DNA from: Limnohabitans sp. Jir72
GTDB lineage: Bacteria; Pseudomonadota; Gammaproteobacteria; Burkholderiales; Burkholderiaceae_C
DNA: 64,000 bases
NCBI RefSeq assembly: GCF_003063575.1
Contig: NZ_NESC01000007.1
Span: forward strand, 1-64,000
Direction of reading: 5' to 3'
Shown here: positions 36,066 to 44,154 of the stretch, one piece after another
How the letters are laid out: each line of letters starts with the position of its first letter
Numbering within the stretch: the stretch's first letter is position 1
The notes under the pieces: model-generated
What the model saw: only the letters and a program-made list of their open reading frames with translations
Databases searched by the model: none
Told to the model about the DNA's origin: nothing
Made by a program: the position numbers and the translations under genes

Positions 36066-37122
36066 GGCCCTCTGAGCGCGACAGGCTGGACGGCAAGGCG
36101 GCAGGTTTTTCAAACGCTGAAGGGATGGGCAAGATCGACTCCAAGACCGTGAGCACGTTCTGCAAACGCGGGTCGTTGGTCTTTGCATCGTCGGTGGTGT
36201 CGTTGATGCAGAAAAATTCAAGCGCACCAAATTCGGCCACCAGCGCTTGCAGTTGCGCGTCTTGATCGGCCTCGCCCGTCGAGACATACCGGTGGCGATA
36301 AGGCCGGATGCTGGCCATGCCGTGCGCCAAAGCCCAGCGCAGCACAAAGTCCGAGACGATGGTGGGCTTGTCCCAACTGCGAAACACGGTGGACCGCACG
36401 GCAGCAAACAACTCGGGGGCCGTGTCCTCCAACTCCAGCAAGATGGACTTGAGCATGGGCCGGGGCGAATGCGCAAAGGTGCGGAAGGTGTTTTGGTACA
36501 GCGGGTCTTGCGCACGCCAAGCGGCTTTACCCGATCGGGCCTTGTCGCTCAGCCACTGGATGGACAGGCGGCAAGCGTTTTCCAGCGAGGTGGCGTCCGT
36601 GCGCATGGCTTCGTCGGTGACTTCCGGGTCGTCCGACCAGGTGACATGAAAGCCACCGGGATGGAACCAGTCATCCAGGCGCACCGGCGCGCCAAAAAAC
36701 ACGTCGTCGTTCAAATAAAAATAGCGTTCAGACAAACCGGGGATGTGGTGAATCCACGACTCGATGTGGCCCGAATCAAAAGTAGGCAGCGAGGCCTCGG
36801 GCATCAAATCGCGGTGGTCCACCAGCGTCAGGCGATCCGAAGAGCGCAGCCAATCTGGGGCCTGGGCATCGGTGACGATGTACACATGGCCGTGATCGGG
36901 GAAAAACTTTTCCAAGGCCCGCAAGCTGTAACGCAGCTCGTGGTTGTCGCGAAAACGGCCCTCCACATTGCTGTAGCGGGCCATCGCGGCGCTGGAGTCG
37001 TGGGGCAGCTGCCGCAATGCGGCCTGGCGCTTGGCGCGCCAATTCGAATCGTTCCCGTCAACCCACAGATAAACGATGTCGATGGGCGAATCAGGGGCTT
37101 GGTGGTCTTGTTTTTGGGGCAC
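35989..37122 (-). CDS. Stealth-family sugar-phosphate transferase
   Basis: The 377-residue protein has the conserved regions of the Stealth family: CR1 IDIVYLWVDGND near residue 14, CR2 FRDNHELRYSLRALEKFFP with HVYIVTDAQAPDWL, and later YFYLNDDVFFG with the DD pair and a CR3/CR4-like segment. These enzymes transfer hexose-1-phosphate from nucleotide sugars to build surface polysaccharides. There are no other capsule genes nearby, so the gene is an orphan here. The 3' end overlaps the DUF2805 gene. Confidence 0.9.
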   Translation of the reverse strand: MPQKQDHQAPDSPIDIVYLWVDGNDSNWRAKRQAALRQLPHDSSAAMARYSNVEGRFRDNHELRYSLRALEKFFPDHGHVYIVTDAQAPDWLRSSDRLTLVDHRDLMPEASLPTFDSGHIESWIHHIPGLSERYFYLNDDVFFGAPVRLDDWFHPGGFHVTWSDDPEVTDEAMRTDATSLENACRLSIQWLSDKARSGKAAWRAQDPLYQNTFRTFAHSPRPMLKSILLELEDTAPELFAAVRSTVFRSWDKPTIVSDFVLRWALAHGMASIRPYRHRYVSTGEADQDAQLQALVAEFGALEFFCINDTTDDAKTNDPRLQNVLTVLESILPIPSAFEKPAALPSSLSRSEGLSAEIHASEAMAAKETSPALRSKLA

Positions 37123-37380
37123 TGAGCGAGTCTAGCAGTGGGGCCAAGGGGCTGGGCAATACCCCTGCAGTGGCCATGGCGCGGGTTGATCGGGTCCATC
37201 GCCCGTGACGATGGCGTGAAAAGCGACAAAGCCCAGCAAGGCCTTGGCGTGGAAGTTCATCGATGACTCCAGCTTGGCTTGTCTGTCACGGGATTCAACA
37301 AGCCTCCGGACGATTGCACGCATCCTTGAATAGCTGAACAATCAACCTTGTTTTCAAGCGCAATGAACAAGGAGCCCATC

Positions 37381-37827
37381 ATGCAAAGCATCACCCTGGA
37401 GCAGCTGCGTGCTGCAAACGACGCCGGCGGTGTGTCGGGTGTGATCTTGAAAGGGCAAGGCGGGGTGTTCCTGGTTCAGATCGACACCCGCAGCGGCTCT
37501 GGTGCTCTGCTGTCAAAGGCCCGCAGCACCGAGCCGCGCCGCTTTGGCAACCCTTTGACGGCGTTCAATGTGTTGCGTGAAATTGGCATCACCGTAGGCC
37601 AGTTCGACGCGACCGACTACGACCCGGCGGACAAAGAACCGACTGCGGGCAACCGAGGCAGGGCCAAGGCCATGCGCGGCGCACACGAAGCGGCCGCCTA
37701 TAACCAGTGGCTGGCCAGCGAAATTCAAGCATCGCTGGATGACCCGCGACCGAGCATTGCCCATGATGAAGTCATGGCCGACATGGCCGCCGAGCTGGAT
37801 GCCTTGACTCAGAACAAGCGCGCATGA
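37381..37827 (+). CDS. Probable antitoxin partner of a ParE-like toxin
   Basis: The 148-residue protein lies immediately before the toxin gene with a 4-bp ATGA overlap, the usual antitoxin-first order. Its C-terminal 40 residues (SLDDPRPSIAHDEVMADMAAELDAL) look like the short antitoxin segments paired with RelE/ParE toxins, with a longer unfamiliar N-terminal domain (GVILKGQGGVFLVQIDTRSGSGALLSKA-type beta stretch). ATG 37381 follows an AAGGAG ribosome site at 8 bases; a TTG at 37348 is possible. Confidence 0.7.
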   Translation: MQSITLEQLRAANDAGGVSGVILKGQGGVFLVQIDTRSGSGALLSKARSTEPRRFGNPLTAFNVLREIGITVGQFDATDYDPADKEPTAGNRGRAKAMRGAHEAAAYNQWLASEIQASLDDPRPSIAHDEVMADMAAELDALTQNKRA

Positions 37828-38126
37828 CGCAGCCACTTTTTCGCGTCGAATGGCGTCCGATGGCCAGCGAAGACTTGCGCGCCATCGTGCGCTACATCGG
37901 CAAGGACAACCCCACGCGAGCCCACAGCTTTGGCCAAGAATTGCGCGACAAGACGGGAATGCTGGCACAGCACCCACAGCTTGGCCGACAGGGTCGGCCG
38001 GGTTTGCCAAAATGGTTGCGCGAGCTGGTGGTGCACCCGAACGACATCGTGTTTTACCGCGTGCTGTCAGAGACCCGAACCGTCGAAATTTTGAGAGTGA
38101 AACACGCAGCGCAACAAATCCCATGA
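37824..38126 (+). CDS. RelE/ParE-family toxin
   Basis: The 100-residue basic protein fits the ParE fold: MASEDLRAIVRYIGKDNP (helices), LGRQGRPGLPKWLRELVVHPNDIVFYRVLSETRTVEILRVKHAAQQ, with the characteristic beta-strands ELVVHPNDIVFYRV and VEILRVKHAA. ParE toxins act on gyrase and RelE on ribosome-bound mRNA; which applies here is not clear. Translation is coupled to the antitoxin. Confidence 0.88.
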   Translation: MTQPLFRVEWRPMASEDLRAIVRYIGKDNPTRAHSFGQELRDKTGMLAQHPQLGRQGRPGLPKWLRELVVHPNDIVFYRVLSETRTVEILRVKHAAQQIP

Positions 38127-38205
38127 AGTGCGTGTGCCAGCGGACCGACGCCCGGCCCCTTCATTTGCTTAAATACCCTCACCCCCCGTTTGCAAGCGAG
38201 CTTAT

Positions 38206-38778
38206 ATGCGCTGGTTTTTTTCTGTTCTGTTCCTTTTTTGTGGAGTCGCCATGGCCGTTGAAGAACCGCGTTACACCGTGCTCGTTTCAGACCCGCCTTT
38301 TGAGGTGCGCCGCTACGCCGCCTTCACGGTGGCGCAAACGCAAATCCAGGGGGACTTTGACGCGGCCAGCCGCAGCGGCTTTCGGCGCATCGCGTCTTAC
38401 ATTTTTGGCGACAACTTGCAAGCCGGGCTGGGCGCGCAGCGCAAAATTTCGATGACCGCGCCCGTCACCGTCATGCCCGAGTCCGAGGGCTGGCGTGTGC
38501 ATTTTGTGATGCCATCCGCCGAGAGCGTGCAGACCCTGCCCCAGCCGCTCAACCCGCAAATCGAGTTGCGCCCCGTGCCCGAGCACGAGACGGTGGCGGT
38601 GCGCTTCAGCGGCTTCACCACGCAGGCCAGCATTCAAGAGCAAACCGAGCGGCTGAAGGCTTGGGCGCAGGCGCGCCAACTCAAGCTGAGCCCCACAGCC
38701 CAAATCGCCCGCTACGACGACCCTTTCACGCTGCCTTGGAACCGGCGCAATGAAATCTTGATCGACTTGGCCCCCTGA
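38206..38778 (+). CDS. SOUL-family heme-binding-like exported protein
   Basis: The 190-residue protein has a signal peptide (MRWFFSVLFLFCGVAMAV) and the SOUL domain (YTVLVSDPPFEVRRYAAFTVAQTQ; IFGDNLQAGLGAQRKISMTAPVTV; the last with the SMTAPV motif). SOUL proteins bind heme or tetrapyrroles in eukaryotes; bacterial members are exported and of unknown role. No operon partner; 79 bp after the toxin gene. Confidence 0.92.
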   Translation: MRWFFSVLFLFCGVAMAVEEPRYTVLVSDPPFEVRRYAAFTVAQTQIQGDFDAASRSGFRRIASYIFGDNLQAGLGAQRKISMTAPVTVMPESEGWRVHFVMPSAESVQTLPQPLNPQIELRPVPEHETVAVRFSGFTTQASIQEQTERLKAWAQARQLKLSPTAQIARYDDPFTLPWNRRNEILIDLAP

Positions 38779-38916
38779 CCGCCCTGTGCGCCATCGATAC
38801 GAAGGGTGAGCCGAAAGCCACAGGTGCCCAGCCCATTGACCCGCAGCCAAGAAAGCGGTGCACACTGCGCGCAGATTGCTGTAGTCTTGTGACATGGTCA
38901 ATGAGAGGTCAGCGTT

Positions 38917-39267
38917 GTGACGGGGCGCATACGGAAAAAACAAATTCAAGCCCGACTGGACGCCCTGCCCGCCCCCAGCGGCGGCGACGCGGTCTGCCCG
39001 CTTTGCGAGCGCCCCATTCCTGCGCGCCAGCAAGACGCGCACCACTTGGTGCCGAAATCCCACGGCGGGACAGAGACCGTGGTGTTGCACCGCATCTGCC
39101 ACCGTCAGATCCATGCGCTTTTGACCGCGACCGAACTGGCCCGGCATTACCCGAGCGTGAACGCCTTGAAAGCGCAGACGGAAATGGCGCGCTTTATCAA
39201 ATGGGTTCAAACCAAACCTCATGATTTTTTTGAAAAAAGCCGGAAAAGCCGACGTTTGAAAAACTGA
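38917..39267 (+). CDS. HNH endonuclease-like protein
   Basis: The 116-residue protein starts with GTG at 38917 and has the zinc-ribbon and HNH core: CPLCERPIPARQQDAHHLVPKSHGG and LHRICHRQIHAL. The motif DAHHLVPKSHGGTET marks a small stand-alone HNH nuclease. Function (defence, repair or mobile-element remnant) cannot be told. Confidence 0.85.
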   Translation: MTGRIRKKQIQARLDALPAPSGGDAVCPLCERPIPARQQDAHHLVPKSHGGTETVVLHRICHRQIHALLTATELARHYPSVNALKAQTEMARFIKWVQTKPHDFFEKSRKSRRLKN

Positions 39268-39424
39268 ACGCCGCCTTGTCCTGGCCTGGTCGACTGGGTG
39301 ACAGCCCAGCTCAAGGGCTTGCCCAATACTGGCTGCATGTCCTTTTTCCACTCCAGCATCCACCCCGCCGTGCCCTGCGCCATGCAGGCATCACAGCTTT
39401 TATCCCACTGAACGAGAACAGCCC

Positions 39425-40408
39425 ATGCAAGCAGCCTGGTACAGCCAAAACGGCAGCGCACGCGACGTGCTTTGCCTCGGAGAACAAGTCACGCCCAAAC
39501 CCGCTGCGGGTGAGGTGCTTGTCAAGCTTCACACCTCAGGGGTCAACCCCTCGGACGTCAAATCCCGCACCGCGCGCCCGGTCACCGACCCCATCATCAT
39601 CCCGCACAGCGATGGCGCAGGCGTGATTGAGGCGGTGGGCGAAGGCGTCCCATCCAGCCGCATCGGTGAGCGCGTGTGGGTCTGGAATGGTCAGTGGCAA
39701 CGCCCCCTGGGTACCGCCTGCGAATACATCGCCTTGCCCCAGCAACAAGCCGTGGCCTTGCCCGAACACATTGGCGACGAGGCCGCAGCCTGCCTGGGCA
39801 TTCCGGCCCTGACGGCCGTCCAGGCCGTGCACCTGGCTGGCGACGTGAAGGGGCAAACGGTGCTCGTCACCGGCGCGTCTTCAGCCGTTGGGCATTACAT
39901 TGCGCAACTGCTCACGCAGCAAGGCGCAAAGGTGATTGGCACGGTTGGCTCTGACGCCAAAGCGGCCCACGCGCGCGCGGCAGGTTGCCAGCATGTGATT
40001 TTTTACAAGACCGAATCGGTGGCCGAGCGCATCCAGGCCATCACCCAAGGACGTGGCGTCGATGTGATCATCGACATGGATTTTTCTGGCACCAGTGCGC
40101 TGCTGAGCACGGGTGCCTTGAAAAGCCACGGCACCGTGGTCTGCTACGGATCCAACAACGCAGGGGAAGTGCCGATTCCCTTTCGTGCCCTGCTGTACAG
40201 CTCGATCACGCTCAAGTTCTTTTTGGTCTACGACCTGAGCCCACAAGACCGCTCTGCGTGCTTGGACAAACTGACGGGCCTGCTGCAAGCCAATGCCTTG
40301 CAGCACACCATTGCCGCGACATTCAAGCTTCAAGACATTGTCCTGGCCCACGAGGCGGTCGAGCAAGGCCGCCTGATTGGCAATGTGGTGATTGATCTGG
40401 CATCTTGA
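39425..40408 (+). CDS. Zinc-independent NADPH:quinone reductase-like (QOR/zeta-crystallin) enzyme
   Basis: The 327-residue medium-chain dehydrogenase/reductase has an N-terminal GroES-like domain (VLVKLHTSGVNPSDVKSR) and a Rossmann domain with VLVTGASSAVGHYIAQLL at about residue 143. Zinc ligands of alcohol dehydrogenases are absent, pointing to the quinone oxidoreductase branch. It may be followed in the same transcript by a cupin gene 43 bp downstream. Confidence 0.92.
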   Translation: MQAAWYSQNGSARDVLCLGEQVTPKPAAGEVLVKLHTSGVNPSDVKSRTARPVTDPIIIPHSDGAGVIEAVGEGVPSSRIGERVWVWNGQWQRPLGTACEYIALPQQQAVALPEHIGDEAAACLGIPALTAVQAVHLAGDVKGQTVLVTGASSAVGHYIAQLLTQQGAKVIGTVGSDAKAAHARAAGCQHVIFYKTESVAERIQAITQGRGVDVIIDMDFSGTSALLSTGALKSHGTVVCYGSNNAGEVPIPFRALLYSSITLKFFLVYDLSPQDRSACLDKLTGLLQANALQHTIAATFKLQDIVLAHEAVEQGRLIGNVVIDLAS

Positions 40409-40451
40409 GCTGACGGCATCCACCATCCGCCTCCAACCAAAAGGAATTGAC

Positions 40452-40832
40452 GTGGCATTCAGCATCCAGCACGCCAAAGATGGCGCATTCAAATACGATG
40501 GCTTGCGCAAGTACTTTGAGTACCGCGACCTGGGCATTCAACAAGCCACACAAGGCATGGCCGTCATGCACGTCATCCGGGCACGCGAGGGCACCCAAGC
40601 CACGGGCGAATGGCACCACCACAAGGTGTCATTGCAAGTGGTGTATGTGCTCCAAGGTTGGGCCATTTTTGAATACGAAGGCCACGGCCAGCATCGACTC
40701 GAAGCGGGCACCTGCGTGCACCAACCGCCCGGCATACGCCACCGCGAAATCGCCCATTCAGAAGATCTGGAGTTGATCGAAATCGTGCTGCCCGGTCACT
40801 TTGAGACGGTTACGGAGGGTGCTCAGGGCTGA
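40452..40832 (+). CDS. Cupin-domain protein
   Basis: The 126-residue protein is a single cupin: HVIRAREGTQATGEWHHHKVSLQVVYVLQGWAIFEYEG (first motif, GEWHHHKVSLQ) and EAGTCVHQPPGIRHREI (second motif). The GTG at 40452 is preferred because it has an AAGGA ribosome site; the longer frame (40392) would begin inside the preceding gene. Substrate is unknown. Confidence 0.82.
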   Translation: MAFSIQHAKDGAFKYDGLRKYFEYRDLGIQQATQGMAVMHVIRAREGTQATGEWHHHKVSLQVVYVLQGWAIFEYEGHGQHRLEAGTCVHQPPGIRHREIAHSEDLELIEIVLPGHFETVTEGAQG

Positions 40833-40943
40833 AGACCATTTGGCAGCTTGTTCTATGCACGGGTTGATTCGCAAACCATCGCGTGGCCATCTTCTGCCGC
40901 AGCCCGCTGGCCTGGCCGAGTCAGTCTGGTGCAAGCGCGCCTT

Positions 40944-41813
40944 CTACAAGTCCACGATCTCCACCCGCCCGGTGAGCAAGGGCTTGCACAGGATCTTGTA
41001 GCCGTCGGCATCAAAGCCCTCGGCCACCTGACTTGCCAATTGGCTGAGCTGACGGGCCGCCTCAAGCTTGGGGGCGCTGCCCAGGTAACACCAGTGCTTG
41101 ACGACATGGATTTGCGTCAGCTCGGCGTCGCACTCGACCAAGCCCACCGCGCCCGGATAGGGCCAGCACTCCACCCGCAACGCCAGCAGGCTGGTGAACA
41201 GGCGCTCGCGGTGCGCCTGTGGGCTTTCATCGCCCCGACACACACCGGCGCATTGGCGGATGGCCGCCCTGAAACAGGCTTTGCCAGGGGGCAGTTTTTC
41301 CAGACCCAGCGGTCCGTAGCACAGCTTGTTTTGGTCAGCGATGGCACGCAGCGCATCGAGTGCAGCATGGCGGCTGGCAAACAAGCCGTACAAATCGGGC
41401 TGCGCTGCAAAGTCGATGTCTTTGGCATACACCACCTCGGGTACCCCGTCGCTCACGCGCAGGCTGCACAGCTGTTTGTTGCGTCGCAGTTTTTGATTGA
41501 ACAGCGGGTGTTGGGCCTTGATCATTTGCGCCTCTAAAAGCAAAGCGCCGATTTCCCCCGCCGTGCGGATGTGGCTGATGCGTTGGGTCTGGCGCAGCAT
41601 GCGGGCCTCGTCGGGCGTGCGCAGGTGCGACAGCAGGCGAGCGCGGATGTTGATGCTCTTGCCAATGTACAGCGGCAAGTCCCCCTCTTGGCCGTGGAAG
41701 GTGTAGACGCCAGCGCCCGTGGGCGCGTCTTCGATGGCTTCACGCAGGTGCTGGGGGTATTCGTAGACACGACTTTCTTCAAAGTCGTCTCGGCGGCGGC
41801 GGGGCAAAGGCAT
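40944..41813 (-). CDS. cho: Cho-type excinuclease (GIY-YIG nuclease)
   Basis: The 289-residue protein has a GIY-YIG nuclease domain (GVYTFHGQEG at 35-, LPLYIGKSINIRARLLSHL with catalytic Arg57; conserved Glu in GEIGALLLEAQMIK) similar to the N-terminal half of UvrC, without the UvrB-binding and C-terminal RNase H-like parts. That is the layout of Cho, the SOS-induced UvrC homologue that nicks damaged DNA 3' to the lesion. I see no clear LexA box upstream. It is the reverse-strand neighbour of a hydratase gene. Confidence 0.85.
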   Translation of the reverse strand: MPLPRRRRDDFEESRVYEYPQHLREAIEDAPTGAGVYTFHGQEGDLPLYIGKSINIRARLLSHLRTPDEARMLRQTQRISHIRTAGEIGALLLEAQMIKAQHPLFNQKLRRNKQLCSLRVSDGVPEVVYAKDIDFAAQPDLYGLFASRHAALDALRAIADQNKLCYGPLGLEKLPPGKACFRAAIRQCAGVCRGDESPQAHRERLFTSLLALRVECWPYPGAVGLVECDAELTQIHVVKHWCYLGSAPKLEAARQLSQLASQVAEGFDADGYKILCKPLLTGRVEIVDL

Positions 41814-41850
41814 GGTGGGTGGTGTGCAAAACTGGGCGGGTGCCCGGGGT

Positions 41851-42666
41851 TCAATACATCTGTGCGCTCAAGCTGCCCAATGGCGCAGAAAACTCGGCCC
41901 GCCAGCTTTCACCCGCTTGCAGGGGCCAGGCGTCGGTCCAGGTGCCGGTGGTGACCACGTCGCCCGCGTGCAGGTCCACCGCGCCGGGGCATTGGCGCAG
42001 TTCTTTCAAAAAGTGGTGCAAGGCGTTGAGCGGGCTGTCGAGCACGTTGGTGCCACTGCCCTGCTCCACCGCCTGGCCGTTCTTGAACAGCGTGACCTGG
42101 GCCTGCGCCAGCAGGGTGTGCAAAGCCTGCGCATCGGCGGCCAGTTGCTCAACAGGCAGGCGCTGGCCCACCAGCAGGCGGGCGTGCAAGCCGCTGTCGG
42201 CCATGGTGTCGGTGGCGGTGAACTTCCAGTCCAGGCAGTGCGACTGCACAACCTCAAAACCGGGGGCGATCCAGTCGATGGCTTCAAACAATTGCTGCAG
42301 GCTGGCGTTGGCTGGGGGCGTGGCCTTCATGCCGAAGACGATTTCAGGCTCCAGCCGGGGCTGGCAAGTGGGGGTCAGGTCGATGCTGCCCTCGGCCGGT
42401 CCCGATGCGGCGGGCTCGGCAAAGCCCAGACCCGTGTCCCAGACCGTGCCCCACATGGGGCCAAACACCTCGTAGCGCTGCCACAGCGTGCGGTTGGTAA
42501 AACCAATTTTGTAGCCCTTGGGCACTTCGCCGCGCTGCTGGCGCAACTGGCGCACGGCCAGGGCTTGTTGGTAGGCCGCTGCGGTGTCGGGGCCGCCCAC
42601 CACACCGGGGGCCTGGCCCCACAAAAGGGCTTGGTCGTGGTGTTGCAAGAGTTGTTCGGGGGTCAT
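41851..42666 (-). CDS. 2-keto-4-pentenoate hydratase-like enzyme
   Basis: The 271-residue protein resembles MhpD/4-oxalocrotonate decarboxylase-hydratase enzymes: YKIGFTNRTLWQRYEVFGPMWGTV, then PRLEPEIVFGMK with the metal-binding Glu pair (PRLEPEI) and PGFEVVQSHCLDW. These enzymes act in meta-cleavage degradation of catechols. Here there is no dioxygenase or aldolase next to it. The start is set at the ATG 42666, 8 bases past an AAGGA site; MPRM (42675) is possible. Confidence 0.85.
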   Translation of the reverse strand: MTPEQLLQHHDQALLWGQAPGVVGGPDTAAAYQQALAVRQLRQQRGEVPKGYKIGFTNRTLWQRYEVFGPMWGTVWDTGLGFAEPAASGPAEGSIDLTPTCQPRLEPEIVFGMKATPPANASLQQLFEAIDWIAPGFEVVQSHCLDWKFTATDTMADSGLHARLLVGQRLPVEQLAADAQALHTLLAQAQVTLFKNGQAVEQGSGTNVLDSPLNALHHFLKELRQCPGAVDLHAGDVVTTGTWTDAWPLQAGESWRAEFSAPLGSLSAQMY

Positions 42667-42764
42667 ACGGGGCATCCTTGGGCAGTGAGCGAAATACAGA
42701 ATGAATTGGCGCACTATAGCCAGCGTGACACATCCGGGCTGCCGCCCGCGCTACAGTGAAAGCC

Positions 42765-43442
42765 ATGAACACCCAGCCCTCGGCAGCCACCTTGGCAGCC
42801 ACCACCCTGATCGACAGCGACCACCCCGATGTGATCGCCTTGGCGCGCCAGCATGCGCAAGGTGCCAACGACCGCGAACGCGCTGCGGCGCTGTATCTGG
42901 CGGTGCGCGACCAGTTTCGTTACGACCCGTACCGCATCGACCTGTCGCCCCAGGGCATGCGCGCCAGCTCAGTCATTGCCCAGGGCTCGGGCTGGTGTGT
43001 GCCCAAAGCAGCCTTGATGGCGGCGGCTTGCCGCGCCGCCGGCCTGCATGCCCGGCTGGGTTATGCCGATGTGCGCAACCACCTGAGCACCGAGCGCTTG
43101 CGCCAAACCATGCAGACCGATGTGTTCATCTGGCACGGCTATGCCGACATCTGGCTGGACGGTCAATGGGTCAAGGCCACGCCGGCCTTCAACATCGAGC
43201 TGTGCGACAAGTTTGGCCTGTTGCCGCTGGAGTTTGATGGGCGAAACGATTCGATCTACCACCCGTTTGACAAGGCAGGCAACCGGCACATGGAATACGT
43301 GAACCAGCGCGGCACCTTTGACGACATGCCGCTGGCGCAAATCGTGGCCGATTTTCAAACCGTCTACATCGGCTGGATGGCCGAAAAAGCCCCCTTGAGC
43401 CAGGCCAGCTTTGAGCAGGATGTGGCGCGAGAAACGCGGTAA
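42765..43442 (+). CDS. Transglutaminase-like cysteine protease
   Basis: The 225-residue protein has the transglutaminase-like catalytic triad: Cys in GSGWCVPKAALMAAACRAAG, His and Asp in FIWHGYADIWLDGQWVKAT. It lacks a signal peptide. Bacterial members are proteases or peptidoglycan-related; its role is unknown. The gene diverges from the hydratase and ends just before the 91-bp repeat array. ATG 42765 is chosen; GTG 42756 is possible. Confidence 0.85.
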   Translation: MNTQPSAATLAATTLIDSDHPDVIALARQHAQGANDRERAAALYLAVRDQFRYDPYRIDLSPQGMRASSVIAQGSGWCVPKAALMAAACRAAGLHARLGYADVRNHLSTERLRQTMQTDVFIWHGYADIWLDGQWVKATPAFNIELCDKFGLLPLEFDGRNDSIYHPFDKAGNRHMEYVNQRGTFDDMPLAQIVADFQTVYIGWMAEKAPLSQASFEQDVARETR

Positions 43443-43556
43443 AGCAACACGCACTGGTTGTGCTGGACTCGATTGCGCTGGCTCTGGGGCATGGCCTGCA
43501 GCTGGGCATGCGGGTGTCAGACGCCGTGCGGCATTTGGGGGCCTGAGACCGCAAAC

Positions 43557-44104
43557 CATCGCCCACGGGGTGGGCTCCTACAAAAACCAGCATCTGCCTT
43601 TACGCGTCACCCCTGTGGGCGATTTCACGTCAAGCACCTTCGCTGGCCATCGCCCACGGGGTGGGCTCCTACAAAAACCAGCATCTGCCTTTACGCGTCA
43701 CCCCTGTGGGCGATTTCACGTCAAGCACCTTCGCTGGCCATCGCCCACGGGGTGGGCTCCTACAAAAACCAGCATCTGCCTTTACGCGTCACCCCTGTGG
43801 GCGATTTCACGTCAAGCACCTTCGCTGGCCATCGCCCACGGGGTGGGCTCCTACAAAAACCAGCATCTGCCTTTACGCGTCACCCCTGTGGGCGATTTCA
43901 CGTCAAGCACCTGCGGTGGCCATCGCCCACGGGGTGGGCTCCTACAAAAACCAGCGTCTGCCTTTACGCGTCACCCCTGTGGGCGATTTCACGTCAAGCA
44001 CCTTCGCTGGCCATCGCCCACGGGGTGGGCTCCTACAAAAAACCGGCGTCTCCCTGTAGGAGCCCACCCCTGTGGGCGATTTCACGTCAAGCACCTGCGC
44101 CGAG
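43557..44104. repeat. Six-unit 91-bp tandem array built from inverted REP elements
   Basis: Units start at 43557, 43648, 43739, 43830, 43921 and 44012. The first five are 91 bp, the first three are identical, the fourth differs at two bases near its end and the fifth at one. The sixth is 93 bp and retains a full-length second REP. Each unit opens with a reverse-oriented REP (ATCGCCCACGGGGTGGGC then TCCTAC) and closes with a partial forward REP (ACCCCTGTGGGCGAT). A decayed seventh start is at 44105. Confidence 0.93.
44056..44080 (+). repeat. Full-length REP element in the sixth array unit
   Basis: GTAG head, AGG-A spacer region, stem GCCCAC/GTGGGC around CCCT, then GAT. It pairs with the reverse REP opening the same unit, forming a REPIN; in units 1-5 its GTAG head and left stem arm have been lost. 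Confidence 0.85.
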
Positions 44105-44154
44105 CATCGCCCATGAGGTGAGTTCCTGCAAAACGACGTTTCGCCTGGCCTGTT

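Larger units (their letters stand above)
43443..44154. other. Gene-free region filled by repeats
   Basis: The 712 bp between the transglutaminase-like gene and the C45 peptidase gene hold about 110 bp of unremarkable sequence, the 91-bp tandem array and a 50-bp remnant. No credible gene is seen; the long open frames over the array are explained by the repeat period. Confidence 0.7.

Noticed and set aside
40944-41813. Full-length UvrC
   Set aside because: Only the GIY-YIG half is present and the length is 289 residues, so Cho fits better.
43557-44104. CRISPR array
   Set aside because: The period is constant, but the units are identical along their whole length, with no unique spacers and no cas genes nearby.
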